Below are positions 18,455 to 27,653 of a stretch of DNA of 64,000 bases, piece after piece (positions within the stretch are counted from its first letter, which is position 1; the number at the start of each line of letters is the position of its first letter). Made by a program: the position numbers and the translations under genes. The DNA lies in contig JADKCI010000004.1 of NCBI GenBank assembly GCA_016714645.1, positions 601,501-665,500 on the forward strand. The letters are read 5' to 3'. The notes under the pieces are model-generated. The model made no database searches. It had not been told where the DNA came from and worked only from the letters and a program-made list of their open reading frames with translations. Origin of the DNA: Chromatiaceae bacterium. Lineage in GTDB: Bacteria; Pseudomonadota; Gammaproteobacteria; Chromatiales; Chromatiaceae.

Positions 18455-18655
18455 TTATTCCCTGTCGGGTAAGGGGCGATCTTTGCGGATTTCTCTTTGC
18501 CATGCAACAGGATCGGCAAAATGAGACAAGGCATTCCTATCTGCCATGCGCTGGAGAATCGCAGCCATACGCTGGCCTTGGTGCATTTTAGGCGTAGGTG
18601 GCACTTGTAAAGAAAGCCCTTCTTCCTGTGCAAGTTGTGCCAGTAGAGCTTGCAT
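18455..18655 (-). pseudogene. Decayed small antitoxin-like ORF
   Basis: The open part encodes about 66 residues ending DPVAWQREIRKDRPLPDRE, a tail I associate with short antitoxin-like proteins paired with PIN or RelE toxins. Reading upstream in the same frame continues the family's leader (ALLHSDKFQLMQALLAQL), but TAG and TAA codons at about 18.69-18.70 kb interrupt it and no good start exists above them. So the 5' end looks broken. No toxin ORF follows. It lies in AT-rich sequence between moeB and the VasI-domain gene. The family assignment is by recollection of the motif and is weak. Confidence 0.4.
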
Positions 18656-18733
18656 TAGCTGAAATTTATCGGAATGAAGTAGAGCCTAAACTTAAGGAAG
18701 TATTTTTGCTATGAATATACCATGTTTTCCCTT

Positions 18734-19927
18734 TCACCATTTGCATGATTTTCTTAAAGGAACAACTGCTTGCTCAAGACCGCTAACATCAAAAGTAACT
18801 TGTACTGGATTTTTCCCAAATGGCGTTACTTCTATCAATAGTTTAGTGACACCAAAGAGTGATTTTATAAATGGGATAGATTGTCCACCTGAAAAATAAC
18901 CTAATGCTTCATGATCTGTACTTATAGAAAAAGATTTTGTGCTCGCTTTTTGTGAGTCTATCCTATAAATCATCGAAATATTTTGAATATTTATGAACAC
19001 ATCCCAGTCTACAAAAGCAGACGTAGTATTTTCAGAACATCTTATCCATAGTTTGGGGCGAACAGGCAGATTTAGTGTTCCTGGAATAGTGTCATTAGCA
19101 GCTATGTGCATATAAACATTCGTAGAATCATCTAAGCTTGATTTGTCAATGGATAAATTCCATCTGGTTTGCAATTCCCGCAAAGCTTTGTTTTGTTGCT
19201 TCTCAGCCTCATGTTTTTGGCGTTCAACTTCTGCGATTTTTTGAAAGCGATCTAGTTCATTCTGATAGCTTTTATTATCAGGTGACAACTGAAGAAGTTT
19301 TTTATAGCGTGTAAGATGACCTTGTTTATCAGTGTCAGGTAAAGCATCAAGCTCTGACAAAATGTTTTGAATTTGTGTTTCTCTTTCTGTTGCTTCGCGT
19401 GCCAACCGTTCAGCCTCTACACGTTCTGCCAAGATCTCTTGCGCTTGACTAACTAAAGAAGCAACTTCTTTATCAAAATTAGTGTACATAGCGCCTTTGT
19501 CTACTATTGCCTGATAATTTTCAGTATTCAGAAGGCTCTTTAATTCGTTTATAATTACATCGCGATGTTCTATAAACTGCTTTCTTTTTGCTTCAGAATC
19601 AGTCTGTTCCTTCAGTTCCGCTTGACGGATTTTTTGGGCACGTTCCGAGGCTTCTTGAGCTAACCGAGCCTCTTCACGTTTGGCTGAGTCTTCATGCACA
19701 GCCAATCTAAACATGACAAATCCACTAATCAGTAATACTGCAAATAACCACCTACTCCCAGGCAATTTTTCTAATTTTTCGGCTATGGGCGGCAATAAAA
19801 AAACAGAAGATAGCAGTATTAGAAGTCCACCTGTTGGAGCAATCATAATTAACAGTAGTCCAAGCAATGCGATAAAAGTCGATGCAAGCCACGGAAATAC
19901 TGTAGATAATTTTTTACCAATATCCAT
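18734..19927 (-). CDS. Membrane/coiled-coil protein with C-terminal VasI/TagO-type domain
   Basis: A 397-residue protein in three parts. Residues 10-46 and 57-75 form two membrane helices; 80-255 is a long charged coiled coil rich in Glu, Arg, Lys and Gln; 255-397 resembles the VasI/TagO domain known from accessory proteins of type VI secretion (WNLSIDKSSLDDSTNVYM, PKLWIRCSENTTSAFVDW, SIPFIKSLFG, and the closing LRKSCKW). VasI proteins are normally periplasmic with a signal peptide, so joining this domain to a membrane hairpin and coiled coil is unusual. Base composition is strikingly AT-rich compared with both sides, which points to transfer. No type VI genes lie nearby. The exact function is unknown. 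Confidence 0.72.
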   Translation of the reverse strand: MDIGKKLSTVFPWLASTFIALLGLLLIMIAPTGGLLILLSSVFLLPPIAEKLEKLPGSRWLFAVLLISGFVMFRLAVHEDSAKREEARLAQEASERAQKIRQAELKEQTDSEAKRKQFIEHRDVIINELKSLLNTENYQAIVDKGAMYTNFDKEVASLVSQAQEILAERVEAERLAREATERETQIQNILSELDALPDTDKQGHLTRYKKLLQLSPDNKSYQNELDRFQKIAEVERQKHEAEKQQNKALRELQTRWNLSIDKSSLDDSTNVYMHIAANDTIPGTLNLPVRPKLWIRCSENTTSAFVDWDVFINIQNISMIYRIDSQKASTKSFSISTDHEALGYFSGGQSIPFIKSLFGVTKLLIEVTPFGKNPVQVTFDVSGLEQAVVPLRKSCKW

Positions 19928-20413
19928 ATTTTTAAGTTTCTTGATGTTTGTTGGGTGATAGCCCGACCTTTTGCCTAAAGTGGATTAGACAGAATCTACT
20001 TTGGCCATACTAGGCAAGAATCGCTCGAGTCTCTGACCTGTCCCCTGGGCAGGACCCCGGGACTAGCCCGGTCCCCCCGCTAGTTCGTCAGATATGGGAG
20101 GGTAGTCCAGGCCCCCTAACCTGTCAAATCATAAGGAAAAGGGCACTTTCTACTGGGACCGCTAAGTGCAAATCGCCATGAATCAGGCGTCAACCCCCCT
20201 TCCGACCGCTAGAGGATGCCCCGGGCGAGGAGTCATATCTGTCGGCTCAACTGGAGCATCTCCTTACGGGCCAGGACTCATCGAACGTGGACAGCTACTG
20301 GCTGACCTGGGCCGCGGCTCAAGTCCCGGGGGCTGGCGGTTCCGGCAAGCCGCCGATGCTGTCCGAGGTGGCGGCCTGGTTGGCGCGAGCGATGCCCAGT
20401 CCCGTGCTTGGGT
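19928..20413. other. 486-bp gap without a supported gene
   Basis: This is the junction between the AT-rich islet and the GC-rich prmC operon. Short open frames exist on the plus strand, but none resembles a known family or has a convincing start. The composition switches back to GC-rich at about 20.04 kb, which probably marks the edge of transferred DNA. No tRNA or direct repeats are evident. Confidence 0.5.
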
Positions 20414-21292
20414 TCAGCGATTACCGAATCGATAGCCCAGTGTCGCGCGCGGATGTCCAGCGAGGTCGGGGCGAGTCTCCAGGTATTCGAATCCCGCCTC
20501 CGCCAACAGGGCCCGTACCCCGGCATCCTGATCGAAGCCGTGCTCCAGCGCCAGCAGGCCGCTAGGCTTTAGGCATTGCGCGGCCTGGCGCGTGATCTGG
20601 AGCAGGGCGTCCAGGCCATCGGCGCCAGAGGCCAGGGCGGAGCGGGGTTCGCGCGGCAGGTCACCCTGGCGCAGATGCGGGTCGGTCGCGGGGATATAGG
20701 GCGGGTTGGCGATGAGGGCGTCCAGGCTGGCCGGGGCCAGAGGGGCGAGCCAGTCAGACCGCAGGACCCAGGCGTTGACGGCCTCATGGCGGGCGAGATT
20801 GGCCGCCGCCACCGTGACCGCGCCCGGGCTCAAGTCCAGGGCGATGAGGGTCCAGGCCGGCCGTTCCAGGGCCAGGGCCAGGGCGATGGCGCCGCTGCCC
20901 GTGCCGGCATCTGCGATCAGCAGGGGGGCGTCCGCTGGCAAGCGTTCCAGGGCGATCTCCACCAGCAGTTCGGTCTCGGGGCGGGGGATCAGGGTGTCCG
21001 GGGTAATCCGCAACTCCTGGTTCCAGAAGGCCTGGCGGCCGCGGATATGGGCGATGGGCTCGCCGTCCAGGCGTCTGGTCACCAGGGCCTGGAAATGAAC
21101 GACCTGCTCGGGGGTGGGGGTCCGCTCCGGCCAGGCGATTAGCTTGGCGCGGGTGGCGCCCGTCGCCGCCATGAGCAGCCACTCCGCCTCCAGCCTGGGT
21201 TCCGCCTGGGGCAGGGCCTTGAGGCGCGCGGTGGCCTCGCGCACCAAGGCGCCCATCGTCGGCGGGGACGGCGGCCCTGGGCGCTCAGGCAT
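20414..21292 (-). CDS. prmC: Release factor glutamine methyltransferase
   Basis: Methylates the GGQ glutamine of release factors RF1 and RF2. Up to 292 residues. The catalytic NPPYIP motif, the SAM-binding IADAGTGSGAIALALA loop and the N-terminal helical part (VREATARLKALPQAE) are present. The ATG at 21292 overlaps the prfA stop by 8 bp; an ATG at 21256 (MGALVREA) begins closer to where the family usually starts, so either could be used. It is third in the hemA-prfA-prmC operon, immediately next to the gene for its substrate. Confidence 0.93.
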   Translation of the reverse strand: MPERPGPPSPPTMGALVREATARLKALPQAEPRLEAEWLLMAATGATRAKLIAWPERTPTPEQVVHFQALVTRRLDGEPIAHIRGRQAFWNQELRITPDTLIPRPETELLVEIALERLPADAPLLIADAGTGSGAIALALALERPAWTLIALDLSPGAVTVAAANLARHEAVNAWVLRSDWLAPLAPASLDALIANPPYIPATDPHLRQGDLPREPRSALASGADGLDALLQITRQAAQCLKPSGLLALEHGFDQDAGVRALLAEAGFEYLETRPDLAGHPRATLGYRFGNR

Positions 21293-22364
21293 CCATCATG
21301 GCCGCCAACTGCTCGGCCTGGTATTCCTGAATCAGGGGTTCGATGACTTGGTCGAGCTGGCCGAGGAGGATCTCTTCCAGCTTGTAGAGGGTGAGGTTGA
21401 TGCGGTGGTCGGTGACCCGGTTCTGGGGGTAATTGTAGGTGCGGATGCGCTCGGAGCGATCGCCGCTGCCAACCTGGAGCTTGCGGTTCTGGGCCTGTTC
21501 GCTGGCCTGGGCCTCCCGGGCTTGGGAGAGGAGCTTGGCCTGGAGCAGGGACATGGCGCGGGCGCGGTTCTTGTGTTGGGAGCGCTCATCCTGGCATTCC
21601 ACCACGATCCCGCTGGGCAAGTGGGTGAGGCGTATCGCCGAATCGGTCTTGTTGACGTGCTGGCCCCCCGCCCCAGACGAGCGATAGGTATCGACGCGCA
21701 GGTCCTTGGCGTCGATATCCACCCCATCCACCGCCTCGACCTCGGGGAGGATGGCCACGGTGCAGGCGGAGGTGTGGATGCGGCCCTGGGACTCGGTCTC
21801 GGGGACGCGCTGGACGCGGTGGACGCCGGATTCGAACTTGAGGCGGGAATAGACGCCGCTGCCGCTGATGCGTACCACCACCTCCTTGAAGCCGCCGAGT
21901 TCGCCCTCGCTGGCGCTCATCTGCTCCGTCCGCCAGCCACGGATCTCGGCGTGTCTCAGGTACATGCGCAGCAGGTCTGCGGCGAAGAGGGCAGCCTCGG
22001 CGCCGCCGGTCCCGGCCCGCACCTCCAGAAAGACGTTACGCTGATCGTGGGGGTCCGGTGGGATCAGCAGACGTTGCAATTCGGGTTCCAGAGCGGCGCG
22101 CCGCTCCCGGGCCGCCTCCATCTCTTCCCGGGCCAACCCGGCCATCTCCGGATCGGTGAGCATGGCCTCGGCGTTGGCGAGGTCCTCCTCGATGGCCTGG
22201 TAGCCCTGGAAGCAGAGGGCCACGGGCTCGAGTTGGGCGTATTCCTGGCCCAGGGCACGGAACCGGGCCTGGTCCCCCTGGACCTCGGGTTCCGCCATCA
22301 GGGCGGTGATCTCGTCAAAGCGCTCGGAGAGACGCTCCAGCTTGCCCTGGATGGAGGGATTCAT
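21285..22364 (-). CDS. prfA: Peptide chain release factor 1
   Basis: Recognises UAA and UAG and triggers peptide release. 359 residues. The catalytic GGQ lies in SSGAGGQHVNKTDSA and the stop-codon-reading PxT tripeptide is PET in VQRVPETESQGR. The C-terminal HRINLTLYKLEEILLG is typical of RF1. Its ATG overlaps the hemA stop, so translation is probably coupled. UAG reading matters here because a MEKHR-domain gene at 41 kb has an in-frame amber codon; with a normal RF1 that codon should terminate. Confidence 0.96.
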   Translation of the reverse strand: MNPSIQGKLERLSERFDEITALMAEPEVQGDQARFRALGQEYAQLEPVALCFQGYQAIEEDLANAEAMLTDPEMAGLAREEMEAARERRAALEPELQRLLIPPDPHDQRNVFLEVRAGTGGAEAALFAADLLRMYLRHAEIRGWRTEQMSASEGELGGFKEVVVRISGSGVYSRLKFESGVHRVQRVPETESQGRIHTSACTVAILPEVEAVDGVDIDAKDLRVDTYRSSGAGGQHVNKTDSAIRLTHLPSGIVVECQDERSQHKNRARAMSLLQAKLLSQAREAQASEQAQNRKLQVGSGDRSERIRTYNYPQNRVTDHRINLTLYKLEEILLGQLDQVIEPLIQEYQAEQLAAMMDA

Positions 22365-23629
22365 CAGGCCTCTCGCTTGTGATCGAGATCGAAAAGGGTG
22401 TTCGCGGCCTCCAGGAGGTCGGCCTGGCCATCCCGGCCAGCCTGCCGCAGGCGGGTGCTGGGGGCGTGCAGCAATTTGTTGGTAAGGGTGTTGGCGAGGA
22501 AGGCCAACACCTCCTCCGCGGGCTTGCCAGCCTCCAGGCGGCGGCGCGCTTGGGCGAGCACCTGGTCACGGAGACATTCGGCGTTGTGGCGGTAGCCCTG
22601 GATCAGGTCGGTGGCATCGAGCGAGCGCAGCCAGGCCAGGAATTCGCCCGCGTGGAAGTCGATGATTTCCCGCGCGGCCTGTGCGGCGGCCTGGCGTGAG
22701 CGCATGCCGTCCTCGACCACATCCTGGAGATCATCCACCGTGTAGAGGTAGACGTCGCTGAGTTCGCCTACCTCCGGCTCGATATCGCGTGGGACGGCAA
22801 TATCGACCATGAACATTGGCCGGTGCTTGCGGGCCTTGAGGGCCCGCTCCACCGTGCCCTTGCCGAGCACGGGGATCGGGCTGGCGGTGGAGGAAATGAT
22901 GATGTCCGCCTCGGCCAGATGGGTACCCAGCTCCGCCAGGGAGATGGCAAAACCGCCGAACTCGGCGGCCAGGGCGTGGGCCCGCTCCACCGTGCGGTTG
23001 GCGACGATGATGCGGCCGATACCCTGCTGACGCAGATGGCGCGCGGCCAGTTCGATGGTCTCCCCCGCGCCGATGAGGAGGGCGGTCTGGTTCTTGAGGT
23101 CGCTGAAGATCTGCCGCGCCAGGCTGACGGCGGCGAAGGCGACGGATACCGGGCTACTGCCGATGGCGGTGTCGGTGCGAACCTGCTTGGCGACCGCGAA
23201 GGTATGTTGAAAGAGGCGCCCCAGGAGCTTACCAGCGGTGCCATGATCGCAGGCGCTCTGGAAGGCGGTCTTGACCTGGCCCAGGATCTGGGGCTCGCCG
23301 AGGACCATGGAATCCAGACCGCTGGCCACCTCCAGCAGGTGGATCACGGCATCGAGATCCACATGGGTGAAGAGGTAGGGGGCGATACGCTCGGCCTCCA
23401 GTCCATGAAAGCGGGCGAGCCAGTCGCTGACGCTTTCCTGACGAGTCCCGGACAAGACACAATAAATCTCGGTGCGGTTGCAGGTGGACAGGATGGCGCC
23501 CTCGCTGAGGGCGGGGTCCGCAGCCAGGCTGTGCAAGGCACCGGCCAGGATATCCGGCCCAAACGCGATGCGTTCGCGGATATCCACCGGGGCGGTTTTG
23601 TGGTTGAGTCCGACGGCCAGTAGGGTCAT
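22364..23629 (-). CDS. hemA: Glutamyl-tRNA reductase
   Basis: First step of the C5 route to tetrapyrroles: reduces glutamyl-tRNA to glutamate-1-semialdehyde. 421 residues. The catalytic cysteine lies in ILSTCNRTEIYC (about residue 50), the NADPH-binding LLIGAGETIELAARHL is in the second domain, and a C-terminal dimerisation helix follows. It heads the operon with prfA and prmC, as in E. coli. It is divergent from the TPR gene; the intervening 212 bp must hold promoters in both directions. In a phototroph this gene would also feed bacteriochlorophyll. Confidence 0.96.
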   Translation of the reverse strand: MTLLAVGLNHKTAPVDIRERIAFGPDILAGALHSLAADPALSEGAILSTCNRTEIYCVLSGTRQESVSDWLARFHGLEAERIAPYLFTHVDLDAVIHLLEVASGLDSMVLGEPQILGQVKTAFQSACDHGTAGKLLGRLFQHTFAVAKQVRTDTAIGSSPVSVAFAAVSLARQIFSDLKNQTALLIGAGETIELAARHLRQQGIGRIIVANRTVERAHALAAEFGGFAISLAELGTHLAEADIIISSTASPIPVLGKGTVERALKARKHRPMFMVDIAVPRDIEPEVGELSDVYLYTVDDLQDVVEDGMRSRQAAAQAAREIIDFHAGEFLAWLRSLDATDLIQGYRHNAECLRDQVLAQARRRLEAGKPAEEVLAFLANTLTNKLLHAPSTRLRQAGRDGQADLLEAANTLFDLDHKREA

Positions 23630-23841
23630 GGTGCGTCTTGCGCTGGTAAAATCGGTACGATTCTTGGATATTGACGGCGCGGATGCAAGTCTTGCTTTAG
23701 TATTTCTCTTGATTTTGGCCAGGACGGCCTGATTTCTACCTCGTCTGGCGGGTCCAGTTTTTGTCGCGGAACCGGCGGGTTATACTGAAGTCCAACCCCT
23801 CGCTGTTCTCCCTTCGCCATCTTTCTCGTTTTTCGACACCC

Positions 23842-25587
23842 ATGCGTTTAGCTCTCCTGCTGTCAGCCGTGCTCTGTTCGCGGGCATTCCTCTTACCCGA
23901 TCGCCTTGAGGCTCGGGAGGGCCCCTTGGCCACCCATGCCGCTTCCTCCCCGGTGGCGCCGACGGCGGTCGGGACTCCGCCGGGCCTGACCAAGACGCTC
24001 GTTTATGCCGTCCTGGCCGGCCAAATCGCCGCGCAGCGTGGCGAGCACCTGGCGGCCTTCGAACACCTGTCGCGGGCGGCCCAGTTGGCCCGGGACGAGG
24101 ACCTGGCCGAAAAGGCCGCGCGCTCGGCACTGGCTTCGAACCAGGACGAGGCGGTTGGGCGAGCGGTTGCCCTCTGGCTGGAGATTGCCCCCGATTCCCT
24201 CTCCGCTCATCAAATCGCAGCCTTCGTGCGCCTGCAGGACGAAGACCTGGAGGGTGCCATGTACCATCTGCGGCGGCTGGTGAACCTAACCTCGGACGAG
24301 GGGGAAAGCGGTTTTGTCCAATTGGCCCGCCTGGTCCACAAGCTGCGGCCACCGGGGCAGCGCATGGAGCTCATGGAGCAACTGACCGCGGGCGAGCCCG
24401 ACAATGCCGACGCCTGGTTCGCCCGCGCCCTGGTGGCGGCGGGTTCCGAACGCCAGGACGAGGCCGTGACCGCCGCTCAACGCGCCACCGAGCTGCGGCC
24501 AGACTGGATCGAGCCCCGCCTGTTTCTGGTCCAACTGCTCAAGGATGCGGACCGTCAGGAGGAGGCCAGGGCCACCCTGGAGCGTTTCGTCGCCGAGAAT
24601 CCCCGCGACCAGGGACTGCAAACCCTCTATGCCCAATTCCTGGTGGATGACAAGGAGCTGGATCGCGCCCGGGAGGTTTTTGCGGGCATGCTGGTGGAAT
24701 CGCCCCGGGAGCCCGACGTGCTCTTCGCCCTGGGTATCCTGTCCCTGCAACTCGAGGATCTCGCCTCCGGACGTGACTATTTCACCCGGCTGCGCGAGAC
24801 CGAGGAGCGCCGGGATGACGCCGCCTACTACCTGGGGCGGGTGGAGGAACTCGACGGCAAGCCCGAGGCCGCGGCGGCCTGGTACCTCAAGGTCCGGGGG
24901 GAGCATGCCCAGGACGCCCGCATCCGCCTGGCCCGCCTCGAGGCCAAGGGTGGCGATCTGGACAAGGCCCGCGAGCGGCTGCGGTTGATGCGCGACCAGA
25001 GTCGCAAGGATGCCGTCATGCTGTTTATGGTCGAGGCCGAGCTCTTGACCGAGATGGATCGTAAGCCTGAGGCTCTGAAGGTTTATGACGCTGCCCTGGA
25101 GGCCCATCCGGATGATCCGGAGCTCCTTTACGCCCGTGGCTTGCATGGTGCCGCCATGCAGCGTCTGGATGTGCTGGAGTCTGACCTGGGCCGCCTGCTG
25201 GAACTCGAACCCGATCATGCCGATGCCCTCAACGCCCTCGGCTATTCCCTGGCGGACATGACCGACCGCTATCAGGAGGCGCTGACTCTGATTCAGCGGG
25301 CCCTGGCCCTCAAACCCGATGAGGGGGCCATCCTGGATAGCCTGGGCTGGGTTCATTACCGCCTCGGCAATCTGGAGCAGGCCCTGGACTACCTGCGCCA
25401 GGCCAGCGCCAGGATTCCGGATGATCCCGAGGTCGCGGCTCACTTGGGCGAGGTGCTCTTTGCCTTGGGCCGGCACGATGAAGCCTGGCAGATATGGGAG
25501 AAGGGGCTGGCGAAGGCCCCGGAACACGCCTATTTGCTCAGGGTTGTTGGCCGTCATCGTGTTAGCCACAATGGCGTCAAGCCTTGA
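23842..25587 (+). CDS. Tetratricopeptide-repeat protein, probably exported
   Basis: A 581-residue protein built mostly from tandem TPR units. ATG 23842 gives a signal-peptide-like start (MRLALLLSAVLCSRAFLL), so the protein is likely periplasmic or lipid-free at the outer membrane; a TTG at 23761 in frame is a poorer choice. Clear repeats include DALNALGYSLADMTDRYQE, AILDSLGWVHYRLGNLEQAL and DPEVAAHLGEVLFALGRHDEA near the end. In pseudomonads a TPR gene occupies this same position next to hemA, followed by lolB and ispE. Here its stop overlaps the ispE start, with no lolB between. Exact function unknown. Confidence 0.88.
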   Translation: MRLALLLSAVLCSRAFLLPDRLEAREGPLATHAASSPVAPTAVGTPPGLTKTLVYAVLAGQIAAQRGEHLAAFEHLSRAAQLARDEDLAEKAARSALASNQDEAVGRAVALWLEIAPDSLSAHQIAAFVRLQDEDLEGAMYHLRRLVNLTSDEGESGFVQLARLVHKLRPPGQRMELMEQLTAGEPDNADAWFARALVAAGSERQDEAVTAAQRATELRPDWIEPRLFLVQLLKDADRQEEARATLERFVAENPRDQGLQTLYAQFLVDDKELDRAREVFAGMLVESPREPDVLFALGILSLQLEDLASGRDYFTRLRETEERRDDAAYYLGRVEELDGKPEAAAAWYLKVRGEHAQDARIRLARLEAKGGDLDKARERLRLMRDQSRKDAVMLFMVEAELLTEMDRKPEALKVYDAALEAHPDDPELLYARGLHGAAMQRLDVLESDLGRLLELEPDHADALNALGYSLADMTDRYQEALTLIQRALALKPDEGAILDSLGWVHYRLGNLEQALDYLRQASARIPDDPEVAAHLGEVLFALGRHDEAWQIWEKGLAKAPEHAYLLRVVGRHRVSHNGVKP

Positions 25588-26426
25588 CGGGCGCCCCCTG
25601 GCCGGCGCCGGCTAAGCTCAACCTCACTCTGCGGGTGCTGGGCCGACGCGAGGATGGCTATCATCGCCTCCAGACCCTGTTTCAATTCATCGACTATGGC
25701 GATTGGCTCTCGTTCGCCCCCCGCGCCGATGGCCAGATTCAGCTTTTGACGGAGATCCCGGGTGTCCCTGCGGCATCTGATCTCTGCGTCCGCGCCGCCC
25801 ACCGGCTCCAGGCCGCCTCTGAATGCCAACTGGGTGTCGATCTGAGCATCGACAAGCGGTTACCTCTGGGCGGGGGGCTGGGCGGTGGCAGTTCCGACGC
25901 CGCTACCACCCTGGTTGCCCTCAACCGGATCTGGGGCACGGGCCTGACCGAGGATGATCTGGCAGCCTTGGGCCTTGCATTGGGGGCGGATGTCCCCGTC
26001 TTTGTGCGTGGTCGGGCGGCCTGGGGCGAGGGGGTAGGGGAGCACCTGACCCCGGTGGAGGTTCCGGAACCCTGGTACCTGGTCATGGCGCCGGCTTGCG
26101 CCGTGTCCACGGCCGCGGTCTTTGCCGATCCCGAATTGACAAGAAATTCCCCGTCAATCAAAATCGCCGACTTCCTTGCCGGGGAGGACCGCAACGATTG
26201 CCTGGAACTGGTCCGTTTGCGTTACCCTGCCGTAGCCGATGCCTTGGATTGGCTTGAGACTTTTTCCCGGGGGCGGCTGACGGGCACCGGGGCCTGCGTC
26301 TTCGCCGCCTTTGGCTCCGCTGTCGAGGCCCATGCCGTTCTGAACCAGGCCCCCGCCGGTCTGAGGGGCTTTGTGGCCAAAGGGTTGAATCGCTCGCCGC
26401 TGCTGCAGCGACTGGACGCGAGCTAA
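25584..26426 (+). CDS. ispE: 4-diphosphocytidyl-2-C-methyl-D-erythritol kinase
   Basis: GHMP kinase of the MEP isoprenoid pathway, 280 residues. The N-terminal PAPAKLNLTLRVLGRREDGYH and the ATP loop PLGGGLGGGSSDAATTL are diagnostic. The only plausible start is TTG 25584, which overlaps the TPR stop in a TTGA arrangement; no ATG or GTG lies close to the conserved N-terminus. Translational coupling to the TPR gene is therefore likely. tRNA-Gln follows 7 bp after the stop. Confidence 0.93.
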   Translation: MTGAPWPAPAKLNLTLRVLGRREDGYHRLQTLFQFIDYGDWLSFAPRADGQIQLLTEIPGVPAASDLCVRAAHRLQAASECQLGVDLSIDKRLPLGGGLGGGSSDAATTLVALNRIWGTGLTEDDLAALGLALGADVPVFVRGRAAWGEGVGEHLTPVEVPEPWYLVMAPACAVSTAAVFADPELTRNSPSIKIADFLAGEDRNDCLELVRLRYPAVADALDWLETFSRGRLTGTGACVFAAFGSAVEAHAVLNQAPAGLRGFVAKGLNRSPLLQRLDAS

Positions 26427-26433
26427 ATTTCTT

Positions 26434-26507
26434 GGGGTGTCGCCAAGTGGTAAGGCACTGGGTTTTGATCCCAGCATTCCCAGGTTCGAATCCTGGCACC
26501 CCAGCCA
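26434..26507 (+). tRNA. tRNA-Gln (anticodon TTG)
   Basis: A 74-nt cloverleaf. The acceptor arms TGGGGTG and CACCCCA pair fully; the anticodon arm is CTGGG-TTTTGAT-CCCAG with TTG at positions 34-36; GGTTCGAATCC forms the T arm. CCA is encoded. It lies between ispE and prs, as in other gammaproteobacteria. Confidence 0.97.
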
Positions 26508-26600
26508 AGTTTTTTAACACCCATTAAGCCGGCGCCAGGGTGAAGAATCCAGAGCGACGGCTTAAGATCCTTATGTCATGGCGATGGGGGGATACTGGCC

Positions 26601-27554
26601 GTGCCCACCAGTCAATTGATGGTCTTTTCCGGAAATGCCAATCCGGCGCTGGCCGCGGAAATTGCGTCCTACCTGGCCCTGCCGCTCGGCAAGGCGGTGT
26701 TAGGCCAGTTTAGCGATGGCGAGGTTATGGCCGAGATCCAGGAGAACGTCCGGGGTCGCGACGTCTTCGTGGTTCAGCCGACCTCCGCGCCTACCAACGA
26801 TCACCTGATGGAACTGCTGGTGATGATTGACGCCCTGCGCTGGGCCTCCGCCAAGCGCATTACGGCGGTCATCCCTTACTTTGGCTATGCGCGTCAGGAT
26901 CGTCGCCCCCGCTCGGCCCGTGTGCCCATCACGGCGCGGCTGGTGGCCAAAATGCTTGCCGACGCGGGTGCCCACCGGGTTTTGACCGTGGACCTGCATG
27001 CCGATCAGATCCAGGGCTTTTTCGACATTCCCGTCGATAATGTCTATGCCTCGCCCATCCTGCTGGGCGATGTCTGGCGCCAGAAGTATCCCAATCTGCT
27101 GGTGGTCTCGCCGGACGTGGGCGGCGTGGTCCGGGCCCGTGCCCTGGCCAAGCGCCTTGACGATGCGGAGCTGGCCATCATCGATAAGCGGCGCCCCAGG
27201 CCTAACGAGGCCAAGGTCATGAACATCATTGGCGATGTCGTCGGCCATTCCTGCGTGATCATTGATGACCTGGTCGATACCGCCGGCACCTTGTGTCAGG
27301 CGGCCGCCGCTCTCAAGGACCATGGCGCGGCGCGGGTGGTGGCTTATTGCACCCATCCGGTCCTGTCGGGACGAGCGGTGGAGAATATCAACGCCTCCCG
27401 GCTTGACGAGTTGGTGGTCACTAACACCATCCCCCTGCGTCCGGAGGCCCAGGCCTGTGGACGCATCCGGCAGCTCAGCATCGGCGAACTCCTGGCCGAG
27501 ACTATGCGCCGTGTCTCCAGCGAGGAATCGGTCAGTTCGCTCTTCGTCGATTGA
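26601..27554 (+). CDS. prs: Ribose-phosphate pyrophosphokinase
   Basis: Makes PRPP from ribose 5-phosphate and ATP, feeding nucleotides and histidine. 317 residues. Start is GTG 26601 (PTSQLMVFSGNANPAL follows). The catalytic YFGYARQDRR flexible loop, the metal site VDLHADQIQGFF and the PRPP loop VIIDDLVDTAGT are present. Length and motifs are those of class I enzymes. Confidence 0.96.
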   Translation: MPTSQLMVFSGNANPALAAEIASYLALPLGKAVLGQFSDGEVMAEIQENVRGRDVFVVQPTSAPTNDHLMELLVMIDALRWASAKRITAVIPYFGYARQDRRPRSARVPITARLVAKMLADAGAHRVLTVDLHADQIQGFFDIPVDNVYASPILLGDVWRQKYPNLLVVSPDVGGVVRARALAKRLDDAELAIIDKRRPRPNEAKVMNIIGDVVGHSCVIIDDLVDTAGTLCQAAAALKDHGAARVVAYCTHPVLSGRAVENINASRLDELVVTNTIPLRPEAQACGRIRQLSIGELLAETMRRVSSEESVSSLFVD

Positions 27555-27653
27555 CGCCAGTCCTTTTTACCCTTCCCCTGGGAAGACGCCGTCCGGCATC
27601 TGGTCGCGGATGCCGGGCATGTTCCTTGAAAACAGCCATTTGAGTTATCCAAT

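Noticed and set aside
20166..20435. 89-codon plus-strand frame before prmC
   Set aside because: Pro/Gly/Arg-rich with no motif, and it overlaps the end of prmC on the other strand.
26508..26600. Attachment site next to tRNA-Gln
   Set aside because: No direct repeat of the tRNA 3' end and no integrase gene nearby; prs follows in the usual order.
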